A DNA stretch of 64,000 nt, from assembly GCA_905221605.1 (NCBI GenBank), contig CAJNDS010000583.1, positions 1-64,000 of the forward strand. The letters are read 5' to 3'. The position numbers were made by a program, and so were the translations under genes. Each line of letters starts with the position of its first letter. The stretch's first letter is position 1. The notes beneath the pieces are model-generated. The model had not been told where the DNA came from and did not search any database. It saw nothing but the letters and a program-made list of their open reading frames with translations. The DNA comes from Symbiodinium natans (lineage: Eukaryota > Sar > Dinophyceae > Suessiales > Symbiodiniaceae). Shown here in pieces: positions 39,694-53,122 of the stretch.

Positions 39694-42210
39694 GACTTCT
39701 CCGCATGGTCGAGGGACGGGTTTTACCGCACCTCTCAAGGCGCAAATGCATGGGAAATGGTAGCCAACACATAGGCATCGATGCCAGTGTTGCGGGCAGG
39801 TGTGTGCGCGTGCCATCCCAAACCCTCAAGAACTCACGCAGGATGGCCGGGCTGGCTTCGTGAGCGGCGCCCGCGGACACGGGGGCGGTTTGCTTCAGCA
39901 TTGGCTAGACTTTTGTGCCTGAAAGTCTTGAGGGCCTTGTGGATTGCACCGATGCCCCAAAAGCTTTGGGACTGCTCCTCATGGTCGACGGACAGGCTTT
40001 GAGAGACTTGAAAGGCCATATCCTGGGCAATAGTACCGGTGATGCGGCTCGGCTGTGAAGAGGGCTTGGCTGCTTCGTGGCTGGGGAGGCTGGGTAGATT
40101 CTTGGCGAGCTCTGAGGCTGTGGCCCGAAGGGAGGGGAGTGGCCAGAACACAAGGCCAGGCCCTTGACGCCGCGGCTCGAGGTTCGGGGCTTGATTAGGG
40201 CTCGTTAGCCTGTCGGCTACGACATTAGTGGTGAGCGGCCTTGGCGTGGCTCGTGCAGCCGCGCGTCCTGGCTTGCTGGCGCCGGGCAGATCCAAGTTCT
40301 GTATGCCTTCGTGCAATACGCGTATGGGTCTGGCGTGCGAGGAGGCGAAGGAGCAAGCTGGGCTGTCAGGGCAGGCACGAGCTGTCAGAGCATCTTGGGG
40401 CGCATGTCGCCCGCAGGAGAAACGAGGTCGGTGCAGGGGCTGTCGTTTGCGAGGAACGCTGGCTGTGGCTTGGCGCGTTCATGGCCCAGGCTGCAGGTTG
40501 AAATGAGTGCTGGCCCGCTTAAGGCTGTGGCCCAAATCTTCATGCCAGGAAAAGTTTTGGTTCTTGGCTCGCCTGACGGTTGCGGGCTGAGGCAGAAGGC
40601 GAAGATAAGCTCTTGGTGCAGCAACATGCTGAAGGCTAAGATGGAGGCCTAGCCCCCCTTTCACTATACGGCCTGCTTAAAGCCAAATTGGCTAAGAGTA
40701 CGGCTTGGTCTTTTGGGGCTGCAACCCTCGGCTTCAGGCCACGTGTGCCACCCTAAAAACCCCACGTGCACAAGCAGGATGGCCGGGTTGGCGTCGGTAG
40801 CTGCGCGCACGGACACGAGGGCGTTTTGCGCATAAGCAATGGCTGGACTTTGTGCCCGAAACTTTTGAAGTCCTTCCGATGCCCTAAAAGCTTGGGCATT
40901 CTTCTCATGGTTGAGGGACGGGTTTTGCCGACCTCTCAAGATGAAGATGCATGAGAAGCGGTAGCAAGTGCCTAGGCATAGATGGCATTGTCGCGGGCAG
41001 TGTATGGGCAAGTGCCATCCCGAACCCCAGTCCCCAAGTGCACAGGCAGGATGGCCGCGTTGGCGTCGCGGGCGGCGTGGCTTCAAGCTGAAGGCCAGGA
41101 TACAGGCTTTGGCCCCCCCCCCCGAGACTGCGCCCCACTGGGGGCTGAGGGTTGAGGCTGAGGGCAAAGACGCGGGCTTGTCGTCCTCGAGGCTTCCGCT
41201 GAAAGCCGAAGGCTAAAGAAAGAACTGTTTAGCCCCTTCCTTGAGATTGCCAAGATGAAGGTTTTGGCCGCTCTGAGATTGCGTCTTAACTGGGGACTGC
41301 GGGCTGGGGCTGAAGTCGAAGGCGTGGGCTTGTCTGCCTTGAGGCTGCCGCTCAGGGCCGAAAGCGAAGATAACTGCTTGGCCCCCCTTGAGGTTGCGGT
41401 TTCAAGCTGAAGGCCTAAGATAAAAGCTGTGGCCCCCTTGAGACTGCGGCTCAACGGGGGGCTGTTTGCTGGGGCTGAAGGCGAAGACGCAGGCTTGTAT
41501 TCTGTGAGGCTTCCCCTTAGAGGCCTAAGATCTCTGCTTGGCCTCCCTTGAGGTTGCGGCTTGCAGGTGAGAGCCAAGATGGAGGCTTCGGCCTTTGTGA
41601 AGCTGCGGCTCGACTGTGGGCAGCGAGGTGAGGCTGGCGGCGAAGATGCAGGCTTGTCTTTGCGAGGCTGCCGTTTAGGGCGCCAGGATAACTTCTTGGC
41701 CCGCCCTTGAGGTGGCGGCTACGGCCCCCCTGAAACTGCGGCTCCGTTGGGGGCTGCGGGCCGAGGCTAGAAGCGAGAATGTGGGCTTGCCCTCCTTGAG
41801 GCTCTCGCTTGCAGCCGAAGGCTAAAGGCGGCTAGGACCATGGCTTGGGTCCTTAGTCTGCTGTTCAGGCCGAAGGCTGAAAAGAGGTTTTAGCTAGGCA
41901 AAGGCGAGCGTAAAGGCTTGGGCGCTATGGGGCTGCGGCCTGAAGCGGAAGGCTGTAAGATCCCCGTTTGGGGGCCTGTGGGCTCCACTTGGGCAGTTCA
42001 TGGGCAACTCCGCCGTGAAGAACTCTGCCACGAGGAAGTGAACTGCACCTGGCGAGAGGGGCTGCTAACCCTAGCAAGGTCCTACAGGCGGTTCGTGGGC
42101 AACCCCACAGTGAAGAACTCCGCCACGAGGAAGTGAACTGCACCTGGCGAGAGGGGTTGCTAACCCCTGCCTGCAGTTATGCAGTCACTGTAGGCTGTGC
42201 GGGGCTGGGC
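39694..42210. repeat. Decayed repeats; no gene
   Basis: 39694-41080 continues with diverged units of the ~270-bp family (CAGGATGGCCGGGCTGGC at about 39838). From 40000 to 42000 there are degenerate repeats of the type TTGAGGCTGCGGCTC and GGCTGAAGGCGAAGA. Two ~95-bp near-identical units (about 41995-42095 and 42088-42165, with AACTGCACCTGGCGAGAGGG) precede copy 2 of the duplication. Confidence 0.7.
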
Positions 42211-43165
42211 CAGCCCCAAAACACTGAGAAACATTCGAGGCGGATGTGCTTCCCCCGAAGATGGAGGAGAAGGCGGAGTCTTCCGACTCAGGCGGAGGCA
42301 GCTGGGCAGAACTCCAGCGTGAGTCCGAGGCGGACCACCAGTCTATGATAGCAGGGCATGTCTAAATGTGGGAGGGGGCGAACCCAATGGCATCTGAGCG
42401 CACCGCTGTTGGCAAGCAAAATTTGCGTCTAGAGCCAGGCACGCAGACGTAGGCGGCTGGGCAAAGTTCCAGCGTAAGTCCGAGGCGGACCAGGCAAGGA
42501 ATGTCCATGCGTGGACATAAGATAAGCCCGGCGGCAGGGGCAATGCGCTTGCGAGGGGAATGCTGAAGCTTCCGATTCGGACATAGGCGGCTGGGCAGTC
42601 CCAGCGTGAGTCCGAGGCGGACCACGAGTCTATGACACGCAGAGCATGTCTAGACGTGGGCCTAAGAACAAGCCCGGCGAGAACAAGCAGCGCGCTGCAA
42701 GAAGAAACAGTGGCAGGGCTTTTGCGGTGAGGCATGAGCAATAAGTAGGCAGCTGGGAAAAAACTCCAGCGTGAGTCCGAGGCGGACCATCAATCCTTGC
42801 AAGGAAGATCGGGATCTTCGATTCAGGCACAGGCGGCAGGCGGCTGGGCAAGGCTCCAGTGTAGGTCCGAGGCGGACCACGTAACTATGACACGCAGAGC
42901 ATGTCAATACGTGGGCCTGATACAGGCCCGGCGAAACAAGCAGCGCGCTTGCGCCAGTGCATGCCATTTCCTTGCGGGGGATTCGCTGCAGCGGGGGTCT
43001 GGGCATCCCTTGCTGCCCAGATCGCACACTGGGCGCTGTGAGTCCCTCGGAGGCCAATGCCTAAGTCTGTCTGTGCATTTCGCAAGATGTCAGATTTGGC
43101 GCACACCGGCCTCTTCAGGGCAAAGGGACGAGCTTGACCGCATCTCTCTAGGCAAAAAAGCATGA
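42211..43165. repeat. Degenerate ~130-240-bp tandem repeats (copy 2)
   Basis: Counterpart of 1-970. It differs by several small deletions (about 16 bp in total before 42662) and scattered substitutions, for example the missing AGTCTGTGACAC stretch near 42495. Confidence 0.75.
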
Positions 43166-45494
43166 TGCCTAGGCATGGATGGCATTGGGCGCGCGCCATC
43201 CTTGACCCCCAAGAATTCAGGCGGGGTGGCCGGGCTGGCGTCGCGAGCTGCGCACGCAGACGCGAGAGCGGTTTTTATAGGCATTGGCTGGACCTTCGTG
43301 CCTGACCTCTCCGCATTACAAAGCTCTCAGCAGCTTCTAGTGCAAAGGTCGCCCAATTTCTATTGTTAATCCGTGCATCCGGTTGGTAAAAGGGCATTCC
43401 TTGCTGAATCATTGCTTGGAGGGTGGCTTTAGCTTGCGCAAGGTGTGCAAGAAAACTTGCCAAAGCAGGGAGAATGGCATAGGCCGCAATACTACCTTCA
43501 TAGACGTGTCGAAGGAAGGCATTGCTATCCATTCCTACAGCCGTTTGCAGCAAATGTTTGGTTTGCACCGTTTGCGCTTTGGGGGCGCCCTGACGAAACT
43601 CCCGTGCCGGCACTTGTTTCGTCGATCTGCACCTTGATATTGTCAAATGCTCTCCTGTATGTGCCACCTTGACTTGCCCTGGACTCGGGGGTGGGGCATA
43701 AGGTTCCTCCATCATTCGCCTTGCCCCTATTAGCCGTTGACGCTTTCCCCTTGCTCCTGGTGGCACTCCTCCCCCGTGGCTTCAGCACTGCGAGCGAAGT
43801 ATCTGTTTCAGAGGTTTCCTCAACATTAGCAAACCATGCAGGTTCTCCGCGAAAGTAGATTTCTCCATCTTCAGTCCTTTCCGCCTTACGTATTGCAAGG
43901 CGTTCGTGTCCCATTTTTTGAGGTTCTTGTGGATTGCGCCGGAGCCCCAAAAGTTTTAGGACTTCTCTTCATGGTCAAGGGGCGGGCTTGACCAAAACTC
44001 TCAAGGCGAAAAAAGCATGAGAAGTGGTAGGCTAGCACATAAGCATACAATGGCATTGTCGCTGGCAGCGTATGGGCATGAGCTATCCTCAGCCCCTGAA
44101 AGTCAGGCTGGAAGGCCAGGCAACCGACGTGAGGCGGTTTTCTTAGGCATAGGCTGGGCTTTGGTGCTTGACAGTTTTGAAGTCCTTGTGTTTTGCACAG
44201 ATGCCCGAAAAGCTTTGAAGCTTCTCCGCACGTTCAGGGGACGGGCTTCACCGCGTGTCAAGGCGAAAATGCATGAGAAGCGGTAGCCGAAAAGGCATGG
44301 AAGGCATTGTCGAGGGCAGCGTGTGGGAGTGTGCCATCCTAAACCCCGGGGAGCTCAGGCAGGATGGCCAGGCTGGCGTCGCGAGCTGCGCACGGACGTG
44401 AGGGCAGATTTCCTAGAAATCGGCTGGACTTCGTGCCTGAAAGATTTGAAGTCCTTGTGAGTTGCACCGATGCCCGAAAAGCTTTGAGGCTTCTTCTCAT
44501 GGTCAGGGGACGGGCTAGACCACTCTCAAGGCGAAAAAACACGAGAAGTAGTAGCCTATATATACATGGGCATGGATGGCAGTGTTGCGGGCGGGCGTGG
44601 GCGCGTGTCATCCTAAACCCCGGGGAGCTCAGGCAGGATGGCCAGGCTGGCGTCGCGAGCTGCGCACGGACGTGAGGGCAGATTTCCTAGAAATCGGCTG
44701 GACTTCGTGCCTGAAAGATTTGAAGTCCTTGTGAGTTGCACCGATGCCCGAAAAGCTTTGAGGCTTCTTCTCATGGTCAGGGGACGGGCTAGACCACTCT
44801 CAAGGCGAAAAAACACGAGAAGTAGTAGCCTATGGGCATGGATGGCAGTGTTGCGGGCGGGCGTGGGCGCGTGTCATCCTAAACCCTCAAGAACTCAGGC
44901 AGGATGGCCGGGCTGGATTCACGAGCGGCGCGCGCGGACGTGAGGGCGGTTTGCTTAGGCCTTGACTGGACTTTGGTGCTTGACAGTTTTGAAGTCCTTG
45001 TGTTTTGCACCGATGCCCCAAAAGCTTTGAAGCTTCTCCGCATGTTCAGGGGACGGGCTTCACCGCGTGTCAAGGCGAAAATGCATGAGAAGCGGTAGCC
45101 AAAAACCTAGGCATGGAAGGCATTGTCGCGGGCAGCGTGTGGGAGTGTGCCATCCTAAACCCCTAGGAGCTCAAGCAGGATGGCCAGGCTGGCGTCGGGG
45201 GCTGCGCACACGGACGCGAGGGCAAATTTCCTGTTAAGGCAGTTTTTCCTAAGCAGTGGCTGGACCATTTGTGCCTGAAGTTTTGAGGCTGCTAGTGATT
45301 GCACCGATGTCTCAAAAGGTTTGAGACTTCACCTCATGGCCAAAGGATGTGCGTCGATGCTCAGGAGTGGTAGCAAAATACATAGGCACAGATGGCATCG
45401 CTGTGTACCGCGTGTGGGCAGTGTCATCCTAAACCCCCAATAACTCAGGCAACATGGCCGGGCTGGCGTCGCGAGCTGCGCACACGGACGCTAG
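43166..45494. repeat. ~270-bp tandem array (copy 2)
   Basis: Counterpart of 971-2700, interrupted by the 606-bp insertion. Adjacent units starting near 44351 and 44625 are 274 bp apart. The first holds TATATATA where copy 1 has TATA. Substitutions relative to copy 1 are frequent here. Confidence 0.85.
43307..43912 (-). other. 606-bp insertion specific to copy 2, carrying a gene fragment
   Basis: Copy 1 reads CCTGAC directly into ATTTTTTGAGG (1107-1123); copy 2 has 606 bp between the same bases. Other units of the array also lack it, so copy 2 gained sequence. On the minus strand two overlapping frames give protein-like sequence (GEIYFRGEPAWFANVEE, then MDSNAFLRHVYEGSIAAYAI) joined by a frameshift. 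No family was recognised. No terminal repeats, poly-A or target duplication are evident. Confidence 0.85.
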
Positions 45495-47337
45495 GGCGAT
45501 ATTCCTAAGCAGTAGCTGGACCATTGGCGCCTGAAAGTTTTGAGGCTTCTTGTATTTGGCAGATGCCTCAAGAGTTTTGAGACTCCGCCTCATGCTCAAG
45601 GGACGGGCTTCGAGCGATGCTTTCCGAAGGCCATTTCCTGGGCTAGAGTTCACCAGTTCTCCAAAGTTTCCCTCCTGCGCTCCTGCCCGTTGCACAGATG
45701 TCTCAAGGGCTTTGAGACTTTTCCTCACTGCCAGGGGGGGCATCGCGCGTGCAGCTAAAACGGGGCCACTCCTTAGGCTGGAGGCGCCAGTTCCCCAAAG
45801 GCGTTTCAGGCTCAGGGCTGTGAAGGGGGCTTGGCTGCGGAGGCTGGGTATTGGCGAGTTCGCCCAGGCATACATCGTAGGCTGTGTGCCTGCAAGGTCA
45901 ATAAGAAGGCTTAGCTTCCTGGCGCGCTCGATTTCTGGGAGTCCTTGTCCTGCCCTGCTGGCTGTTGAGGAGCATACCTCAGGGCAGGATTTTGCATGAA
46001 AAGCAAGGCCAACGCAGGCAGAAACAGCATTGCTGGTGCTTTGTTGTGCCTGCGTGTCATTTTATCCCTGAAGGCAGGGCGCTCGATGTCTGGGAGCCTT
46101 GGCACTGTCAGGCTGACTTATGGGCACCATCCCTGGGGGAAAGGTTCTGCTTGAAAAATGTAGGCAGACGCAGGCAGAAACGGCGTTGCTGCGTGCTTTG
46201 TGGCTGAGTGTGATTTTGAAACCCCGAGGGGTGCTATGGGCTGCGGCCTGAAGCTGAAGGCCGAGATAACAGCCTGAGTTGCTTGAATAGCAGTGGCTTG
46301 GGGCCGAAGGCGGAAATCAAAGGGTTTGGCTGGCCCGTAGGCCTCGGGCTGAGGCTCGAGGCTAGATCTTGCCCCTCTTGACGCTGTGGCCTAAAGCTGG
46401 CGGCTAGCGTAGCAGCTTTGGCCTCCTTTGAGGCCTCGTCTCAAGGCCGCAGACTGTGATGAAGGCTGGCTTGGCTGGACGCTGCGGGCGAAGAAAAGGG
46501 GCGGGCCCCCTTAGGCTGCAGCATAGAAAGCGCGGCCACCCTTGAGGCTTTGGTGGCGTGTGCCAGCGCTTCATCCCAAACCCCTATAAGTTAAGCAAAC
46601 AAGGCGGGCATGGGGGGGGGAGGCTGCCATCACATGCTGCGTGCGCAAGTGCTGGACCTAGTTGCGGCTTGTGCAATTTTACGCAACTTCCCTGTTTTGA
46701 TTATTGGGAAGAGCTTGCTTCTCACCGTGAGAGATTTTTAGGCGAGGGCCTGCAGCTCATAGCAGGGTGGCAACGCTGGAGCACGGAGGGGCACTCGGCG
46801 AGGCGGCGTTGCAAGAGGGCAATGCCGAAACCCAAGCTGAGGAGGCAGGGCCTGTGTGCACGCTCCAGTCTTTAGAGCCTCGGTGTTGGCAGGTCTAGCT
46901 TTGAGGGGTATCACCTGAAGGAAGGCCTGCGGGAGTGCCACTCCCCAAATAGGGCTTAGAGTTGTCCTCCACGCGGTCGTTCTCGTTGTTGGTGATGCTG
47001 AGGTAGTCGTCGCGAGCACCTGGCGGGAGGGTAGGGGCAGAAATTATGGCGTGCGTATGTTACGCGGCAAAAGGCTGAGATCACATGCTCTGCGCTTGTG
47101 TGAAAAATTCACGCTGAAATCGGCCCCGATGGGGCTGCGGCCGCAGGACCAACGCAGAGGGGCTGGGTAGGTTTCGCTCATCTTGGGCAGGAGATGCTAC
47201 GCAAGCATCCTGGGCGTATGAGTTATCTCCAACATAGCTGTTATTCTGGCGTGGGCTAGGCAGGCGTCGGGGAGGCATGTCGCGTAGGACTGCTCAACTG
47301 AGATGCTTGCACAATCATCCGAGGTGGATGGGCTATC
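45495..47337. other. No gene seen (copy 2 of 2701-4540)
   Basis: Same decayed repeats as copy 1; the main noted difference is one base near 46884 (GTGTTGG for GTGCTGG). Confidence 0.55.
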
Positions 47338-48186
47338 TCAGTGGCCGAGGCAGGGCAGGATGCGGGAGGCTGGCCTGGATCTGAAAATAGGCCTTGGCAG
47401 CGGGGCAATATACCCGCGGGGTCCGAGGGGGACCACCAGGCAATGATAGTAGAGTTCTGCTTCTGTGCGAATGCGATAAGCCAAAAAATCGGCAGAGGTG
47501 CTATCGAGTTCGTGCCTGAGATCGGTGTAGGCCTGTTGAGCAAGGGCCAGGCTGGCACGTGTTTCCTGCAATTGGGCGGAAACTGCATGCAACTCTAAGC
47601 GCCTGGATTCTGCTGCTTGCATAAGGGTGCGGCTCAAGGCATCTTGGCAGGCCAGGTGGTTGTGCATGTCTACCAGCAAGGACCTTATGTGACGCAGGTC
47701 ACGAGGCTCGTTGGGCATGTCGGCCGACCTGGCTGCACCCGGCTGGGGCGAAGGTGGCAACGTCTCTGTTGAAGGCATGAAGTCATCAGGCGCAGAAGGC
47801 GAGTCTGAGGCTCCAAGAGGAGTAGGACGCTTAGCTTCAACAAAGTGTTCGGCGGGGCCCATAGGCTCGTCCAATGTAGTAGTCGAGCTGGAGGCTCCAA
47901 GAGGAGTGGATCCCGTAACTCCAAGATGGGGCTCGGATGGGCCCGTGTGCGCAGCCATTGTAGTAGGCAAATCAAAAGCTCCAAGAGGAGTGTGTCTCGC
48001 AGCTCCCGAAGCAGAGGCCTCTGCAGTAGGCGTAGAGTGGTCATCTCGGGCAGGATGTGCAAAGAGGGCCAGTCTCCCCTCATGCATGTAGACCAGCTGT
48101 TCCCAAGCGCCGACGAAGTCGTGACGCCCATCATCAAAGGCATTGCGAGTCTCTGTGCGGATGGGCATGTTTGCGCGATAGGCCAT
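47338..48186 (-). CDS. Hypothetical coiled-coil protein (copy 2)
   Basis: Identical in translation to 4544-5392: 282 residues from the ATG at 48186, three TPLGA repeats, then a predicted coiled coil. Same uncertain status as copy 1. Confidence 0.4.
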   Translation of the reverse strand: MAYRANMPIRTETRNAFDDGRHDFVGAWEQLVYMHEGRLALFAHPARDDHSTPTAEASASGAARHTPLGAFDLPTTMAAHTGPSEPHLGVTGSTPLGASSSTTTLDEPMGPAEHFVEAKRPTPLGASDSPSAPDDFMPSTETLPPSPQPGAARSADMPNEPRDLRHIRSLLVDMHNHLACQDALSRTLMQAAESRRLELHAVSAQLQETRASLALAQQAYTDLRHELDSTSADFLAYRIRTEAELYYHCLVVPLGPRGYIAPLPRPIFRSRPASRILPCLGH

Positions 48187-48304
48187 GGCAGGGAAAGGCA
48201 GGCTACGAAACACCGGGGTTACAGGGCCTGGAGGCTCTAGAAAGCACTAAGAGCGTAGAAGGCCTTGACCGAAGAAAAGCAGAAGGCCCCACCTAGGGGT
48301 TAGG

Positions 48305-49339
48305 TCAAGGCCAGCTGTGAGCCAGAGATGCTCCAGCTGTGCAAGGCATGCCTGGGCAAAAGGCAAACGGCGGTGCATGATTCACTTGTGGGAAAACACA
48401 CGGGAACCAAAAACCCGAAGCGAACCACTCATGATCCGAGATTCCATGCAACGGAATCAAGATTGGGAGCAGCTGAGCGACCCTTCTGGCTGCCCTGGCA
48501 GTTTTATGCTGCTTGACCCGGATCACCACGTAGCCATCACGACCTTCTCCATCCACGTCAACGTATGCCACCTTGCGGAAATCAGATTGTCTAGCACGTG
48601 CATACAAGCACAAAAGGCAATATCCAGCAAAGGCCCGATCCCAATCCGAGGTACCTTGTCCATGCAACAGCGAATGAAGGATGCGAACTTGCGCCACGGT
48701 GAGTGGGGGCGCTTGCTTGAGGTCCCCAAGGTTAGCCAACATACGCTCAGCTGCACCAACACACTTGCGGCTTATTTTGTTAGGAATGTTAGTAACATCC
48801 ATCACGAAATAAGCAAAACGCAAGGCGGACAAGAAGGAAGAGGCTTTGGATGGCGGGGCCTGCGAGCCATCCAGGAACTGCATGTACCTCCAGAACATGT
48901 CATCAGTGAAGGGGTCGAGGTTGGCACCAACAATGGTATCAAACCACCTCAGGAACGTGAGGATGCTACCTGCTCTCTTGGAGGCTGTTCCTGCGGCCCT
49001 CGACCCAATGCATGCCTCCAAAGCCTGTGGATCAACCTCGCACTCCGGGTGCATCTTGCGGTTTCTCTGCATGATTACGATCCACTTATCAACTGCAAGC
49101 CTCACCGCTTTACGTTGCTGGGCATCAACGTCCACATCGGAGAGGACCTTGAAAACAGTTGACGCAAGGTCTCCAGGCACGAACGGCTCCTGCGGTTCAT
49201 CCAAGGAGGCGAATGGATTACACGGAGGCGATTGAGGAGTCCAGACTTCCGCCTCACGCATTGAAAGGTGGAGCCAGCGCTGCACACACAGAGCTCCAGC
49301 AAACGCATTTGCAAATTGTCGTTCGCAATACCAGGCATG
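48305..49339 (-). pseudogene. Truncated tyrosine recombinase (copy 2)
   Basis: Identical to 5511-6545, with the box I arginine and HKT lysine present and the C-terminal catalytic boxes missing. The shared truncation shows that the loss predates the duplication. Confidence 0.65.
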
Positions 49340-49361
49340 TCAAGCATCAGAAACTTTTGGG

Positions 49362-51173
49362 TTACAAAACAAACGGCACACCATTTTTCTTAGAGACATT
49401 TGGAAGCAATCGATAAAACACCATTCGCTCGCGAACAGTAAGCATCGAAATGAAGCCGGCTTGAAAGCAATGATGCCGCAAGACTTGCAGACCAGCACTG
49501 TGAGCTGGCTCAAAGGTGTTTTGCGCACGCTTGACCCATTGTAGGCCTTTGGAGGCGGCACTGTTGTCGTCCATGTACGCCGTTAGCCTAATAAAGGAGG
49601 ATACATCGTGCAATGCCCAAATTAACTGATCAAGGGCAAGACAGAAGAAGACTACAGAAGTCGCCCTCCCCATGGCAAGACCCTGGCGAATGCATATAGG
49701 GTCAAGAAGGAATCCCTGGGTTCATTCTTTCAAAGGCTTTGGCAAAGTCAGACAACGTGACAGTATATTGAGCGTCTTTAAGCTCAAGATAGTGCTGCAT
49801 TTGTGCATAGTTTGCCTGTGGCTCTTTGAAGTAATTGAGCAATGCCTGTGCGGGATGCAAAGATTTTTTGAGGGATTGTGCTAAGACCGCATAGACAGCA
49901 GAGTCAATGATTCTGTCGCTCGTGTCTGGCATGTCAAGTGGTCTATAATTCTCCGCATAGGCACCCTTATCAGCCTTAGGGATGAAAACTAATGTTCTGC
50001 TTGGGATAGGCACATTTCCCACAAGTGGTCCCCCAGTAGGCTGGCAAAATATGTCGGGTTCTGGCGGTACAATGCATACGGCACTCCATCAGGGCCCGGT
50101 GAGGAATCTTTAGTTGTGATGATGACCTTGAAAAGCGTACTTTCATCAGGCAGGTCCTGAGGCACGAAGGGGGCCCTTTGTGCATATGGCTCAAGGAGTT
50201 TGGACCATTGGTTGTCCTGTCGGCATGGAAAGTGGTGCCAGAACGCCCTTGTCGCTCTAAGCGCCGTATCAAGCTGACTCATAGAAGTGATAAGTTGGCC
50301 ATTTTCACTTCTCACCTGTTGCGAGTCAATAATGATGCGCGGACAAATTTTGCGATATGACTGCCATTTGAGTTTGGATTTGTCCGCTTGCAAATCTCTT
50401 TGCGCAACTAGTGAGCGAAGGTTAGGAGAGGGAGCCGCTTTCAACTCGGCACCAAGCTGACGCCTATTAAGCGCTTCTTGCAACCAATGTCTAGGGAGTT
50501 CTGCTGCTCCAGTGCGCATCGGTGTGAAAGGGGGATTGTAATATGCTTGGCCAAGGAAGTGACAGTTCGAGCAGGGACTCCTATAGTCGCGCAAGGGCGC
50601 TTCCTCAAATAGCTGAACCAACCTCCTGATTAGGGCAGCAACTGAGTCGCCGGCTTGAGTTGTAATATTTGCATGCCAGAGAAAGCAGGTGGCTTTTTGC
50701 GCAGCCAGGGCTTCCGACGGGCTGAGGCCACGTCCGCTGTTTTGCTCCTCCACAAGTCGGGCTTTGGTGGTATTAATTAACTTGCGGAGAAGTAAATGGG
50801 AGGGGCTGGTTTCAGCCGCCTCAATGCCAGGTATTGTCGCAGGGGGCATGGAAAAGGCTGCTGCAGGAACAGTTCTGACTGGAATCGCCACAACATCCTT
50901 AGCTAGCTTCTGTTTAGGTCGGAACCTAATTTTAACTAAATGATGCCCTCCAGTTACCTTTTTGTGCTTCCAGGAGTCAACACAGACTTTGGATGAGACA
51001 TATAAGGCGCTGGCAATGAGATCATGATGCAAATGGCTGAGAGTGCTGCCCTGCTCAAAGGTCGGTTTTTCTGACCTGCACTCTATCAAGTCACCTTGTG
51101 CTAAGAGGTGGGTGTACTCACCTTCTTTGTGTTGATTGACCAAGTTAAAGTCTCCTCCCATGGCAACCGGAAT
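49362..51173 (-). pseudogene. LINE endonuclease C-part and RT (copy 2)
   Basis: Same as 6568-8379: GGDFN, SSPGPDGVPYALY, SDFAKAF and AYMDD in order, with the same frameshifts near 50004 and 49714. Confidence 0.8.
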
Positions 51174-52854
51174 TCCACCTTCTATACAAGCTGTTCTGCA
51201 ATGTGTGGACCCTCAGCTGCGTCTCCTGTGTGGGCAGAGACAGCCAGTTATGGCGAGCTTCTGTAATACTGTAAGGAGTCAATAGCCAATATGGGAGCCA
51301 AAATTGCCTTGCAATTCTTGGACTCCCCAGCACATGGCAAGTGTATGCTATGCTCAGCTTTCTAAAGGCCCTGCATTTGGACTTTATGACCTTCAGGGTT
51401 GAATTCATTCCACAGTTCCTCCTCATAAGAGGACATGGGGAAACTTTAAAAGTACAGCACTGGAAGGAGAAGAATGCCCGAATCGGCTCCCCGCCTGTTG
51501 ACCTCTTCTTGTACGTTGAACAAGATGAGCATTGTGCAATCGCAACGCTAACCTCTTCGCAGGCTTGCAATACTGCATCTGCTTTATCACACCTAACAGT
51601 CATTGAAGAAGTCAATATTGAGCGCAAAGGAGCCAGCCCTGGCACCTTCCTCCAGAGAGTTGTTGACGCGAAAGTGCAATTCCCCAACTTCTCTGATTTT
51701 CGAGGGGAACGAGCCTGCAGTGCACCTTTGTGGTCATACAGTGCCGTGTGGTCTCTACTTTGGGCAGCAAGAGCTTCTTCAACTCTTTCTCACGCCTTTC
51801 TTTCCTGACAATTATGCCGCCAAGGTTTTGTCCCCAACATGCAACTTAAGTGAGGAGTGGCTGAGCGAGGTTGTAAGAGACTTCTCATGCTTCGCCAAAC
51901 TCGCCTCGCCTTGTAGGCAAGCCGTGCATCTCACTATGGATCCAGAAGGTGTTCGATACACCATCTACAAGCAAGGCACAGTTCACCAACACTCCACGGC
52001 ACACAACAGCATCCCCCCTGCACTTCCCACACAAGAGAGAGCGCTGCGCATGTACGTCTACAATAGGCAACCCACCGTTCTTATATGCTTCTATGGGGTC
52101 CACAGGGACCCTCTGCCCCTATGACGTCGATTCGTGACGTCGTGATCAAGGCAAGATCCACGATCTTCCTTGATCACGTGAATGCGTTTGTTGCCTATCG
52201 TAGACCTCATGCACGCGTTAGATCCCTCAACAACATCCTCCTTGCATACAACTTGCCACTTATTTACACCACCAGTCGAGAGCTGAGGTCAGCTCTTGGG
52301 GCCTCCAATGATAAGCCTTTCGATCTCATTGCTGCGGCTAATCTTCAGCTGCCTCATGAGGAGCTACAACTCGCTCTGAACCTTATCGCTGATTCGCTTA
52401 TTCCCTACTTTGATGCACTTCCAAAACAGCCGTGCAAGCTCCAAGCTGTCGTTAGTTGGAACGTTACTTCACTGTGCACTTTTGACACCATTGGCCTTGC
52501 TAAGCTCAGGACAATTGGAGCTTTGGCTCACCAAACTCCTGTGCTTCTCCAGGAAACTAAGTGGAATGCAGCCTGCTTGCAAAGATTCAGGCAGGCAACA
52601 TCTAGAATAAACACGGTTGCCTCCCTTGCGGTATTAAAGGAATCTGGACATTCAGGAGGGGTCGAAATTTGCCTACCCCAAGATTACAAATTGGTCGAAT
52701 CTATCGATCTCGTACCGGGCTTTGCCATGGCTGCCCTGGTCCAACTTAGGTCTGTCTGCTATTGGCTCCTTTCGGTCTACTGGCACCCTGATCAATGGGG
52801 GAGGCTCTTCCCGGCTCTGAACACCTTCGTGAGAGAAGCAACGCACACAACAAG
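51174..52854 (+). pseudogene. Inverted LINE 5' part (copy 2)
   Basis: Same as 8380-10060, with VVSWNVTSL and LLQETKW on the plus strand and the same frameshifts. Confidence 0.65.
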
Positions 52855-53122
52855 TCTTCAACTCTGTGGAAACGCACCTCCGGTGTGAAGGTTATGCCCT
52901 TAGGGATGCTGGAAGCACGTTCAACAATCCCTTTGAATTTGCCCTGGCCAGGTACGTAGTTCAGTACAGCTGGTTTACTCACCGCTTTTCCGTTTTTCCA
53001 CCAGCTGGGGTCACTAAGCTCCTTGCATGGGAAAGGAACCGTCAATTTGTGTGAAAGTTGGTTTCTGAACCGTGTGCCCGAAATGGTGGTCAGGATTTGC
53101 TGTCCATAACCTTGCCAGCATT

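Larger units (their letters stand above)
49362..52854 (-). mobile_element. LINE-like retrotransposon with inverted 5' end (copy 2)
   Basis: Second copy of the 6568-10060 element, carried along by the segmental duplication rather than by an independent insertion: flanks and lesions are the same. Confidence 0.65.

Noticed and set aside
34850-39900. Many Cys/His-rich ORFs such as those with GHARGLYVT
   Set aside because: All are frames of the 59-bp satellite; 59 is not a multiple of three, so every frame shows them.
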